NCBI GenBank assembly: GCA_024698805.1
Contig: JAILQT010000025.1
Location: forward strand, 1 to 49,943
Direction: 5' to 3'
From: Solobacterium sp.
GTDB lineage: Bacteria > Bacillota_I > Bacilli_A > Erysipelotrichales > Erysipelotrichaceae
DNA: 49,943 nucleotides
Positions 26,634-33,945 of this stretch are shown piece by piece. The notes beneath the pieces were generated by a model. That model did not search any database. It saw nothing but the letters and a program-made list of their open reading frames with translations, and was not told the origin of the DNA. The stretch's first letter is position 1; every line of letters begins with the position of its first letter. Position numbers and translations under genes: made by a program.

Positions 26634-27782
26634 TCAACGGTATTCAAACGACAGACTGACGGCATTGCGGAGTTCGCTGTGCAGGACGGAATCCATCCAC
26701 GGACCGTAATTGGCATCGGAAAGACCTTCCAGCATCCTCTCACAGTACGGGTCGTCCAGGATCTCCTGCTTATGCTCGGATAAAGTGCCGAGACCGTAAT
26801 AATGCAGGAACAGTGAAGCCGTATCCGTCATCGCATCTGCCTCCTCTTCCGTATAGCCTTTGCGCAGGAAAATATCTCTGAACATTGCTTCTGTCGCTTC
26901 CGAGGCAGACCGGTCCAGTGTATGCACCAGCGGTGCGATGTCACTGAACGCTTCGAAATCCAGGGGCTGTGCGTCATAGGTCACCTGGTCCCCGTCGATG
27001 CGCAGTCTGCCGACCGGATGCGTGCCGCTCATCGGGGCGCCGCTGACGATCTCATACAGGCCGTCATCCTCCAGGATATCCTGCTGGTGCGTATGGCCGC
27101 TCAGGCACAGCTGCACATGGTATCTTTTCAGCAGTGCTTCCAGCTCTTTGTTCATGATGCCGTAATTGCCCCGGCCGTCGTCGAACAGCACATTGTGGTG
27201 GCTGATGAAGATGACCTTCCGGTGTGCTTTTTCCGCGCGGATCAGCTGCCGGCGGATCCATTCCATCGTATCGTCCGAGAACCTGCCTTTGTTGTATTCG
27301 TCGAAGGAACTGTCATCCGCTGCCAGGAACATGACGTTGTTCACAACGCTGACATAGCTCAGGGATGCAGGATCCTCCTCATCGGTCTGCAGGAGGTCAC
27401 AGAAGACGGTGCGGAATGTATTTTCATCGGTGATGTTCAGATCGTGGTTCCCCGGCACCAGGATGATCCGGATGCCTGCCTCCTTCACTTCGTACAGGAT
27501 ATCGTGCAGGATATGCTCGTCGGACTCCCTGCCCGAGTTCGTATTGTCGCCGCACAGTATGAATACGTCCGGATGTTCGGCAATGACCTCGCGCGCGGCT
27601 GTCCGGGCCAGTTCGACGGAATAGGCGGAGAGCGGGATGACGGAGGAGTTCTGTTCCTTTTCGCTTAAATGCAGGTCGGACGTGACCATGACGAAAAGCT
27701 CAGCTTCCGATGTCTCATAAGGCTGACCGCAGGATACGGCCATAAGCATGAACAGCACACAAAGCAGCAGTTTTCTGAACAT
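26634..27782 (-). CDS. Calcineurin-like metallophosphoesterase lipoprotein
   Basis: A 382-residue exported phosphoesterase. I start it at the ATG at 27782 (MFRKLLLCVLFMLMAVSC), which gives a signal peptide with a lipobox-like AVSC; the track start is TTG and would bury the signal. Metal ligands follow in family order: SDLHLSE, CGDNTNSG, GNHD, ISHHN and SGHTHQQD. It should hydrolyse phosphoesters outside the membrane. The upstream region is weak for a ribosome site (AAGGGT next to the ATG), and a TTAAAT box lies 6 bases before the ATG, so start and promoter are uncertain. RNase Z follows after 30 bases. Confidence 0.88.
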   Translation of the reverse strand: MFRKLLLCVLFMLMAVSCGQPYETSEAELFVMVTSDLHLSEKEQNSSVIPLSAYSVELARTAAREVIAEHPDVFILCGDNTNSGRESDEHILHDILYEVKEAGIRIILVPGNHDLNITDENTFRTVFCDLLQTDEEDPASLSYVSVVNNVMFLAADDSSFDEYNKGRFSDDTMEWIRRQLIRAEKAHRKVIFISHHNVLFDDGRGNYGIMNKELEALLKRYHVQLCLSGHTHQQDILEDDGLYEIVSGAPMSGTHPVGRLRIDGDQVTYDAQPLDFEAFSDIAPLVHTLDRSASEATEAMFRDIFLRKGYTEEEADAMTDTASLFLHYYGLGTLSEHKQEILDDPYCERMLEGLSDANYGPWMDSVLHSELRNAVSLSFEYR

Positions 27783-27810
27783 ACCCTTATTTAAGCATGT
27801 TTTTACCTGC

Positions 27811-27839
27811 AAAACAAAAGGCCTGCATGGCCTTTTGTT
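27811..27839. terminator. Strong hairpin terminator after ppaC
   Basis: AACAAAAGGCC, loop TGCAT, GGCCTTTTGTT: a perfect 11-bp stem with A/T runs at both ends, adjoining the ppaC stop. It separates that operon from the phosphoesterase operon. Confidence 0.85.
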
Positions 27840-29473
27840 CAGATATTCATCAGTATTTCGGAAAGCTTCGGCATCATCTGCTGTTTCCTGGAGATGATAT
27901 GCGGGTCGAAGCCGGAATGTTCATCGAACTTTGTCTCGATGACGTCTTCCATGACATAGGACAGGGGTCCGTCATAAACGAACAGGGAACCTTCGCCCAT
28001 GACGTCCGTGAACAGCATGACAAGCAGGTCGAGTCCTTTCTGTTCCTGTTCCTTTTCGAGGTTCTCCGTAAATGCAGGCAGGATACTCTGCACTTCCTCC
28101 ATGCGGCTGTAGTTGGTCTGCCCGATCGCAAAGCGGTAATTGCCGATCTCGTAGGACTTGAGGTCCCTGTTGAGGATCTCGTGCGGCGTGGAATCCTTCA
28201 GTGCGACAGAAGCGCCGAGCATCTCCCTTGCGTAGGCATCGATATCGTCGATGCCGGCCCTCTCTGCGAGCCATTTCGCAGTCATCCTGTCTTCATCCGT
28301 CGTCGTTGCGGAACGGAAATTCAGGGTGTCGGAGAGGATCGCCGAAAGCAGCAGTCCGGACATGTTCTTGTCCGGCAGCATCCCGTTCTCCTGGTACAGC
28401 ATGCTGAGGATCGTGCATGTGCAGCCGCAGCGGTGGTTCCGGTATTCGATCGGGTGGTCCGTCGTGACGTTGCCGATGTGGTGATGGTCGATGATCGCTG
28501 TCAGATAAGCCTTGTCGACATGGTCGATCGTCTGGTTCATGGCGCTGTGGTCGACGAGCGCAAATTTCAGTTTCTGGTAGTTGCGCAGGTGGTAGCGCGA
28601 TACGGCGCCGGTGACCCTGCCGTTTTTGTCCATGACCGGATAGGCACGGACACGTGAGTTCATCATCTTGGCCGGGAGGTCTTCGACGAATTCTTCCTCA
28701 TCAAAGGTGATGACATTCCTCGTCATGATGTGTTCGACACTGTAGCTCTCGGTGATGACGCGCGCCGCATGCATCGTATCTTCCTCCGACTCGATCACCG
28801 CACAGCTTTTTCTCTTTGCGGCTTCGATGACTTCCGGTGAAGCCGGCTGGCCGCATGTGATGACCAGGCAGGAGATGCCCGCCTCGATCAGGGCGAGCTG
28901 CTTGTCGTTCCCGCTGGACAGGATGCATAAGCCGTCTTTGAACATTTTTGCCATGTTGTCGATGTCTTCCAGGGTGATGATGTGGACCCTGCCGTTGGAA
29001 TGGAATTCCGCAGGATCGACAACGATCTTCCCGCCGATCGTCTTCGCGATATTTGCCAGCGATGCCGTCGACAGGAGCTTGGTGAGGGATGCGTCCGGAT
29101 GCGTGCGCACGCGGGAAAGGTCGCTTGCCGTGCAGATGCCGCAGAGGCTGCCGTCCGTATCGACGACGAACAGGGACCGGTTCTGCGTGTGCAGCATCAC
29201 ATGCCATGCATGGTGCACCGTCTCCGTCGGAAGGATCGATGTCGGCGCATCCAGGTCGATATCCTTCAGACGTGCCCGGGCGTCTGTCAGAAGCAGCGGG
29301 TTCTCCTGGTTGAAGCGCTTCAGGATGAACTTGGTCTCTTCATTCAGGGGGCCCTGCCTGCAGGGGATCGCCTTCTGACCGCACCTGTTCAGGATATCCG
29401 CGTATGTGATCGCCGAACAGATCGAGTCACTGTCGGGATGCTTGTGTCCGATCACGTGAATATAGTCGTTCAT
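27839..29473 (-). CDS. ppaC: Manganese-dependent (family II) inorganic pyrophosphatase with CBS/DRTGG insert
   Basis: A 544-residue DHH-family pyrophosphatase, splitting pyrophosphate to two phosphates. I start it at the ATG at 29473 preceded by GGAGGAG. The N-terminus IHVIGHKHPDSDSICSA and the later IIDHHHIGN give the metal site. About 250 residues longer than simple family II enzymes, it holds two CBS halves (HHAWHVMLHTQNRSLFVVD; MTRNVITFDEEEFVED) around a DRTGG-like part, the form regulated by adenine nucleotides. The C-terminal DHHA2 part has the expected RK motif (SRKQQ). It ends the operon with map, dut and patatin. Confidence 0.95.
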   Translation of the reverse strand: MNDYIHVIGHKHPDSDSICSAITYADILNRCGQKAIPCRQGPLNEETKFILKRFNQENPLLLTDARARLKDIDLDAPTSILPTETVHHAWHVMLHTQNRSLFVVDTDGSLCGICTASDLSRVRTHPDASLTKLLSTASLANIAKTIGGKIVVDPAEFHSNGRVHIITLEDIDNMAKMFKDGLCILSSGNDKQLALIEAGISCLVITCGQPASPEVIEAAKRKSCAVIESEEDTMHAARVITESYSVEHIMTRNVITFDEEEFVEDLPAKMMNSRVRAYPVMDKNGRVTGAVSRYHLRNYQKLKFALVDHSAMNQTIDHVDKAYLTAIIDHHHIGNVTTDHPIEYRNHRCGCTCTILSMLYQENGMLPDKNMSGLLLSAILSDTLNFRSATTTDEDRMTAKWLAERAGIDDIDAYAREMLGASVALKDSTPHEILNRDLKSYEIGNYRFAIGQTNYSRMEEVQSILPAFTENLEKEQEQKGLDLLVMLFTDVMGEGSLFVYDGPLSYVMEDVIETKFDEHSGFDPHIISRKQQMMPKLSEILMNI

Positions 29474-29487
29474 AACTCCTCCATTGA

Positions 29488-29952
29488 TTATCTGATATAG
29501 GAAAAGACATTGAAGTGTCTTTCTGCTTCCGTCTGTATGTCCGCTTCCCCCGCTTTCAGGGCGCCGGTGCATATATATCCGGCAGGTATGCCGCACATCT
29601 GTCTGACCTTCATGCTTTCCGGCGCATTGAACAGGCCGCAGAAGGCATCGGTAAACACGCATGCGAGCGACATCCCCTGCAGCTTCAGGGCCATCCCGCC
29701 GAGCGTCATCATCGTTTTGCCTGCTGCTTCCGGCTGCGCCGGGTCACAGAAAGCCGCGATGACGAGCGGGGCGCCGCAGAGGTCGGTATCCGCAAGCTCC
29801 GCAAGGGCCTGCAGTGTGCCCGGATTTGTGAAAAAAGTGAAAAAATACGGCTGCCCGCTGAATCCGGGCATATCTGCTGCAGCGGATTCCAGTGCGTGGA
29901 TGACAGACTCATCGATCTGTCCGGCTTTGAATCTTCTCACTTCGTACTTCAT
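29488..29952 (-). CDS. Short nitroreductase-like flavoprotein
   Basis: A 154-residue protein, shorter than typical nitroreductases (170-220). The opening VRRFKAGQIDESVIHALESAA and later APLVIAAFCD, GGMALKLQGMSLACVFTDAF and CGIPAGYICTGAL follow the nitroreductase order of FMN-contact segments. Some FMN ligands may be missing. It lies one base after map and 14 bases before ppaC, clearly co-transcribed. An FMN-binding non-enzymatic role is possible. Confidence 0.65.
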   Translation of the reverse strand: MKYEVRRFKAGQIDESVIHALESAAADMPGFSGQPYFFTFFTNPGTLQALAELADTDLCGAPLVIAAFCDPAQPEAAGKTMMTLGGMALKLQGMSLACVFTDAFCGLFNAPESMKVRQMCGIPAGYICTGALKAGEADIQTEAERHFNVFSYIR

Positions 29953-29953
29953 A

Positions 29954-30808
29954 TCAGTATGTCAGGATCTCATTGCCTGTTTCGGTGATGAGGATCGTGT
30001 GCTCCCACTGGGCGCTGTCGCTGCCGTCTTTCGTATAGACGGTCCAGCCGTTGTAGGAATCGATATAGATATCCTTCCTGCCGGCATTGATCATCGGTTC
30101 GATCGTGATGACCATACCCGGGACGAGCACCATCCCCTTGCCGCGCGAGCCGACATGGCTGACAAAAGGATCTTCATGGAACTCGAGTCCGACGCCGTGG
30201 CCGCCGAGCTGCGTGACGACGCTGTAGCCTTTTGAATGCGCGTAGCGGCTGATCGCATAGCCGATATCCCCGACTGTGTTCCAGGGCTGTGCGGCTTCGA
30301 TGCCGATCTCGAGGCATTTCTTCGTTTCTTCGACAAGACGCCTTCTCTCTTCGCTGACATTGCCGATCATGAACATCCTGGACGCATCCGCATAATAACC
30401 GTCGAGGATCGTCGTGCAGTCGACATTGACGATATCGCCGTTGTGCAGTTTGACGAGCCTGCTCGGTATGCCGTGGCAGACTTCGCTGTTGATGGACGTG
30501 CAGACGCTCTTCGGGTATCCCTCATAGCCGTACGGCGCGCAGACCGCGCCCTGTGCGTGCGTGAATTCCCTTACGATATCGTCGATCTCGCTCGTGCGCA
30601 TGCCGGCGCAGATGTGCTTTCCGACTTCATCCAGGACGGCGGTATTGATCACGCCCGCCCTGCGGATGCCTTCGATCATCGTCGGCCTCTTGATATATTC
30701 ATCGTCAATGACCTCTTTATGCCTGCGCCGCAGTTCTGTCATCTTTTCATAAACATGTGCAGGGATCGGTTCCTCCCTGTCGATCTTTTCCCAAATCAGT
30801 TCATCCAT
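29954..30808 (-). CDS. map: Type I methionine aminopeptidase
   Basis: A 284-residue enzyme that removes N-terminal Met from new proteins. It has the longer N-terminal extension (about 35 residues) seen in a Bacillota subgroup. Metal ligands are visible in VNVDCTTILDGYYADASRMF (two Asp), GHGVGLEFHEDP (His), VITIEPM (Glu) and the C-terminal QWEHTILI (Glu). CHGIPS carries the conserved His. It starts 3 bases after dut. Confidence 0.95.
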   Translation of the reverse strand: MDELIWEKIDREEPIPAHVYEKMTELRRRHKEVIDDEYIKRPTMIEGIRRAGVINTAVLDEVGKHICAGMRTSEIDDIVREFTHAQGAVCAPYGYEGYPKSVCTSINSEVCHGIPSRLVKLHNGDIVNVDCTTILDGYYADASRMFMIGNVSEERRRLVEETKKCLEIGIEAAQPWNTVGDIGYAISRYAHSKGYSVVTQLGGHGVGLEFHEDPFVSHVGSRGKGMVLVPGMVITIEPMINAGRKDIYIDSYNGWTVYTKDGSDSAQWEHTILITETGNEILTY

Positions 30809-30811
30809 TTT

Positions 30812-31333
30812 TTATACTTCTTTCTTATCTGTGCTGCCGAAACCGCCTGTCCTGGCATCCGAGACGTCATCGTCCGCCGTAATGCCGAACGGCAGGAAAA
30901 TACCCTGCGCGAATCCGGCCCCGGCTTTGACGCAGACGGTCTTATCCTCGCGTGAATCATTGATCATCTTGAGGAAAATATGACCTTCATTGTCCGCGTG
31001 ATAATAATCACTGTCGATGATGCCTACTGTATTATCCAGCTGAAAACGGTATTTGAATCCGAGGGAACTCCTCGGGAACACCATCAGCACATACCCGTTA
31101 TCTATTTTAGCACGAATGCCGCTCGGAATGCGGATTTCCTTCCCCGGACGCACTTCGAAGCCGAACGGGGCACGGAAATCATATCCTGCGGAACCGGCAG
31201 TCGCGCGCACCGGGAGTGTGATGCCGTCATAGATCCTGCGTACGGCATCTTCCCCCAGTGTTTCGTCATATCCCTGCATTGCCTTGCGGAACTCCCCAAA
31301 GCTCACTTTTTCAAATTCAGCTATTCTTTTCAT
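30812..31333 (-). CDS. dut: dUTP diphosphatase-family protein
   Basis: A 173-residue trimeric-type dUTPase-like protein. I start it at the ATG at 31333 with GAGGGA upstream. Motifs are AGSAGYDFRAP (motif 1), FPRSSLGFKYRF (motif 2), VGIIDSDYY (motif 3, with the catalytic Asp), and a C-terminal RTGGFGST flexible arm (motif 5). It is longer than minimal dUTPases because of about 50 residues at the N-terminus. It removes dUTP and makes dUMP. Its start overlaps the patatin stop by 17 bases. Confidence 0.93.
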   Translation of the reverse strand: MKRIAEFEKVSFGEFRKAMQGYDETLGEDAVRRIYDGITLPVRATAGSAGYDFRAPFGFEVRPGKEIRIPSGIRAKIDNGYVLMVFPRSSLGFKYRFQLDNTVGIIDSDYYHADNEGHIFLKMINDSREDKTVCVKAGAGFAQGIFLPFGITADDDVSDARTGGFGSTDKKEV

Positions 31334-32606
31334 ATTCCCTCGCTGCAAGCAGTATAAACCAGGCTGCTGCCGTCTCGAACGGATACAGGCTCAGCAGAAC
31401 GCTCTGCGGCAGGACCGCGTGTTCCGGGTACGCAAGCGTATGCGTGATCCTTGAGACGATCCATTTCGTGCCGTTTTTGCGGACATAGGATGCCAGTTCC
31501 CGGACGTTCAGGGACGGGATCTCTTCCCGTTCCTCAGAGAATGCATCCGCGAACTGTTCCCGGAAGCTTCGCAGGACATCCTGCATATCGTAGATCTTTT
31601 CATCGTCACAGCCGCACAGCTCCATGACATAATCGCACATGGCATACAGGTATTCCCTGTCCTCCAGATACGGGAGCTGGGTCTTTTCCTTCAGCCTGTC
31701 CGTGACCAGCTGTGCCGAATACAGTCTCTCATTCAGGTTATTCGCAAGCTTGATCTCTGTTTCCAGCATCAGCAGGCGCCGCAGCCAGACGTCCAGGAAA
31801 CGGGGCTCGCGGAAATGCCGGAACGTATAATGCAGGCCTTCATATCTGCCAAACGCCTTCATGCCGTCCAGGTAACCGAGCTTTCTCGCCTTGCGCATCT
31901 TTTCCTTATCGAAATCCAGGAACTTGAACAGTTCGTGGTGCGGATAGATATAGGTGATATTCCTCCGTTTGATGAAGGAAGGGTGATGGGGCACATGCGA
32001 AAGGTCGATCGCCGTTACATGTTCAGCGCCGAGACGGAGCGCGAAATCGACCGGCAGGTTGTCAAAATAACCGCCGTCGACGTATTCCTTACCGTCGATC
32101 TCCTTCACGGGGAATGCCGGATACGCGCTGGCTGTCGCAACGAGCCAGTCCCTGCCCCTGTCCCTCATCATGTCTTTCGTGACATAGACGGGATCGTGGC
32201 CTTTCGCGGTCGCGGTGACGCAGCCGAAGTCGATATCCGACGAAAAAAACTTCTCCGGATCGAAATATGTGTCCACCATCCGGTAGAACGGTTCGATATT
32301 GACGCCCTTCTCCCTGCCCCAGCTGATGAGCGCAGGCAGCAGTTCCTCACGGTCCCTGAGCAGCCGGACAAAGCCGAAATCGGACGGCAGATACCCTTCG
32401 ACGAACTGGTCCGCCGTCATATGTTCATACATATACCGCAGTCTTTCGTAGTCGTTCTGAACCAGGAACATCGCGTTCAGCGCACCGACCGATGTTCCTG
32501 TTATGATATCCCAGTTGTCCAGGTTCAGCTCGCGCATCGCTTCGATCACACCCAGCTGGTAGATCCCTTTTGTGCCGCCGCCGGCCAGGACCAGCGCATT
32601 TTTCAT
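31317..32606 (-). CDS. Patatin-like phospholipase
   Basis: A 429-residue protein with the patatin catalytic dyad: oxyanion loop GGGTKG near residue 9, nucleophile GTSVG (Ser in GxSxG) and YVDGGYFDN with the Asp. The C-terminal half is extra helical sequence with no motif I recognise. Relatives hydrolyse phospholipid acyl esters. I prefer the ATG at 32606 with GGGGA upstream; a second in-frame ATG at 32618 lies only 8 bases from an extended -10 box. It is the first gene of the five-gene operon. Confidence 0.9.
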   Translation of the reverse strand: MKNALVLAGGGTKGIYQLGVIEAMRELNLDNWDIITGTSVGALNAMFLVQNDYERLRYMYEHMTADQFVEGYLPSDFGFVRLLRDREELLPALISWGREKGVNIEPFYRMVDTYFDPEKFFSSDIDFGCVTATAKGHDPVYVTKDMMRDRGRDWLVATASAYPAFPVKEIDGKEYVDGGYFDNLPVDFALRLGAEHVTAIDLSHVPHHPSFIKRRNITYIYPHHELFKFLDFDKEKMRKARKLGYLDGMKAFGRYEGLHYTFRHFREPRFLDVWLRRLLMLETEIKLANNLNERLYSAQLVTDRLKEKTQLPYLEDREYLYAMCDYVMELCGCDDEKIYDMQDVLRSFREQFADAFSEEREEIPSLNVRELASYVRKNGTKWIVSRITHTLAYPEHAVLPQSVLLSLYPFETAAAWFILLAAREYEKNS

Positions 32607-32626
32607 GTTTTTCCCCATGTGTCCGT

Positions 32627-32635
32627 ATTGTACCA
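32627..32635 (-). promoter_or_regulatory. Extended -10 promoter of the patatin operon
   Basis: Minus strand TGGTACAAT. Transcription would start 2 bases before the ATG at 32618 and 14 bases before the preferred ATG at 32606. Confidence 0.55.
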
Positions 32636-32680
32636 CTTTTCCGGAAATACTGCTGTTCTTTCATTTCAGGAAAATAAAGG

Positions 32681-32686
32681 TATAAT
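32681..32686 (+). promoter_or_regulatory. -10 box of the ddl gene
   Basis: A perfect TATAAT 22 bases before the ATG at 32709. The -35 region (CTTTCA at 17 bases) is weak. It diverges from the patatin promoter. Confidence 0.5.
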
Positions 32687-32708
32687 GTGAAGGGACCGGA
32701 GGTTGTTT

Positions 32709-33893
32709 ATGAAACTGAATGTTGCAGTATTCTTCGGCGGCGAGACCGTTGAACATGAAGTATCCGTCATTTCCGCCAATCAGGCGATCAATGCGCTGAA
32801 CAGAGAGAAATACAATGTGATCCCCATCTATATCTCCAAGGACAGGAAGATGTATGTGTCCGAACTGCTGGAGGATCTGAAGAACTATAAAGACCTGAAC
32901 GAGCTGACTGCGAAGAGCACGCAGGTAACGATCGTGCGCGAGGACAACAAAGTCGTCATCAAGCCTGTAAAGGCAAAGATGTTCGGTGCGAAGGAGATCG
33001 GGACGATCGACGTTGCGGTCCCCGTCATGCACGGCACGAACGGTGAAGACGGCACGATCCAGGGCTTCCTGGAGATGATGAAAGTCCCCTATGCGGGATG
33101 CGATGTCTACGGCGCAGCTGTCGGACAGGACAAGGTCATGCAGAAGCATATCCTCCACGACAATGACCTGCCGATCACGAACTGGTTCTGGGTCTACGGG
33201 ACCGAGATCGACGACAACAAAGAGGAAGTCCTCCGGAAAGTGCACAGGCTGATCTACCCGGTCATCCTGAAGCCCGCAAGGACAGGCTCCTCCGTCGGCA
33301 TCTCGATCGCGCACAACGATGAAGAATATCTTGAATGCTTCGAAGAAGCGCGCCAGTATGACGAAAAGGTCATCACGGAAAAGGTCGTCAAGCCCATGGT
33401 CGAGATCAACTGTTCTGTCCTCGGCGATTCCTGCCACGCAGAGACGAGCGTACTCGAACAGGTCGGCTTCAGCAATGATGATGAGCTGCTGACATTCTTT
33501 GACAAATACCAGGCCAACGGCAAAGGCGGCAAGGGTGCCAAGGGCGTCAAGGGAGAAGGCTCCAAGGGCATGGCTTCCGCAGCCAGGATCGTACCTGCCC
33601 CAATCAGCGAGATGCAGACGGAACTGATCCAGAACCTCGCGCTCAAGGCATTCAAGGTACTCGGTGCTTCCGGCGTCTGCCGCATCGACTTCATGATGGA
33701 CACGGAGACGAAGAAGGTCTACATCAACGAGATCAATACGATCCCGGGATCACTCGCGTTCTACCTGTGGGAGAACAAAGGCATGCCGTTCGAGCAGCTG
33801 ATGGACAGGCTTATCGAGACAGCCCTCGAAAGGGAAAGAAGAAGGTCGCGCATGGTCTTCTCCTATGAGACCAACCTGCTGCAGAACTACTGA
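32709..33893 (+). CDS. ddl: D-alanine--D-alanine ligase with a Gly/Lys-rich insert
   Basis: A 394-residue ATP-grasp ligase that joins two D-Ala for peptidoglycan. The ATG at 32709 follows GGAGGT; the track start is a TTG. Landmarks are FFGGETVEHEVSVISA, PVMHGTNGEDGTIQG, LKPARTGSSVGI, and the metal/ATP region YINEINTIPGSLAFYLW. Between the KYQ strand and the IVPAPIS segment lies an unusual insert of about 20 residues rich in Gly and Lys (GKGGKGAKGVKGEGSKG), where most Ddl have a short loop. This loop is near the active-site lid, so it could affect substrate access. D-Ala:D-Lac activity cannot be judged by eye. Confidence 0.92.
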   Translation: MKLNVAVFFGGETVEHEVSVISANQAINALNREKYNVIPIYISKDRKMYVSELLEDLKNYKDLNELTAKSTQVTIVREDNKVVIKPVKAKMFGAKEIGTIDVAVPVMHGTNGEDGTIQGFLEMMKVPYAGCDVYGAAVGQDKVMQKHILHDNDLPITNWFWVYGTEIDDNKEEVLRKVHRLIYPVILKPARTGSSVGISIAHNDEEYLECFEEARQYDEKVITEKVVKPMVEINCSVLGDSCHAETSVLEQVGFSNDDELLTFFDKYQANGKGGKGAKGVKGEGSKGMASAARIVPAPISEMQTELIQNLALKAFKVLGASGVCRIDFMMDTETKKVYINEINTIPGSLAFYLWENKGMPFEQLMDRLIETALERERRRSRMVFSYETNLLQNY

Positions 33894-33898
33894 TAACG

Positions 33899-33922
33899 AA
33901 AAGGCGGAGACCCCGCCTTTTT
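33899..33922. terminator. Bidirectional terminator between ddl and feoB
   Basis: AAAAGGCGG, loop, CCGCCTTTTT, in a 51-base gap between convergent genes. The T run is longer on the plus strand. Confidence 0.8.
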
Positions 33923-33945
33923 GTTTTGTATATATTTTTCTTTTA

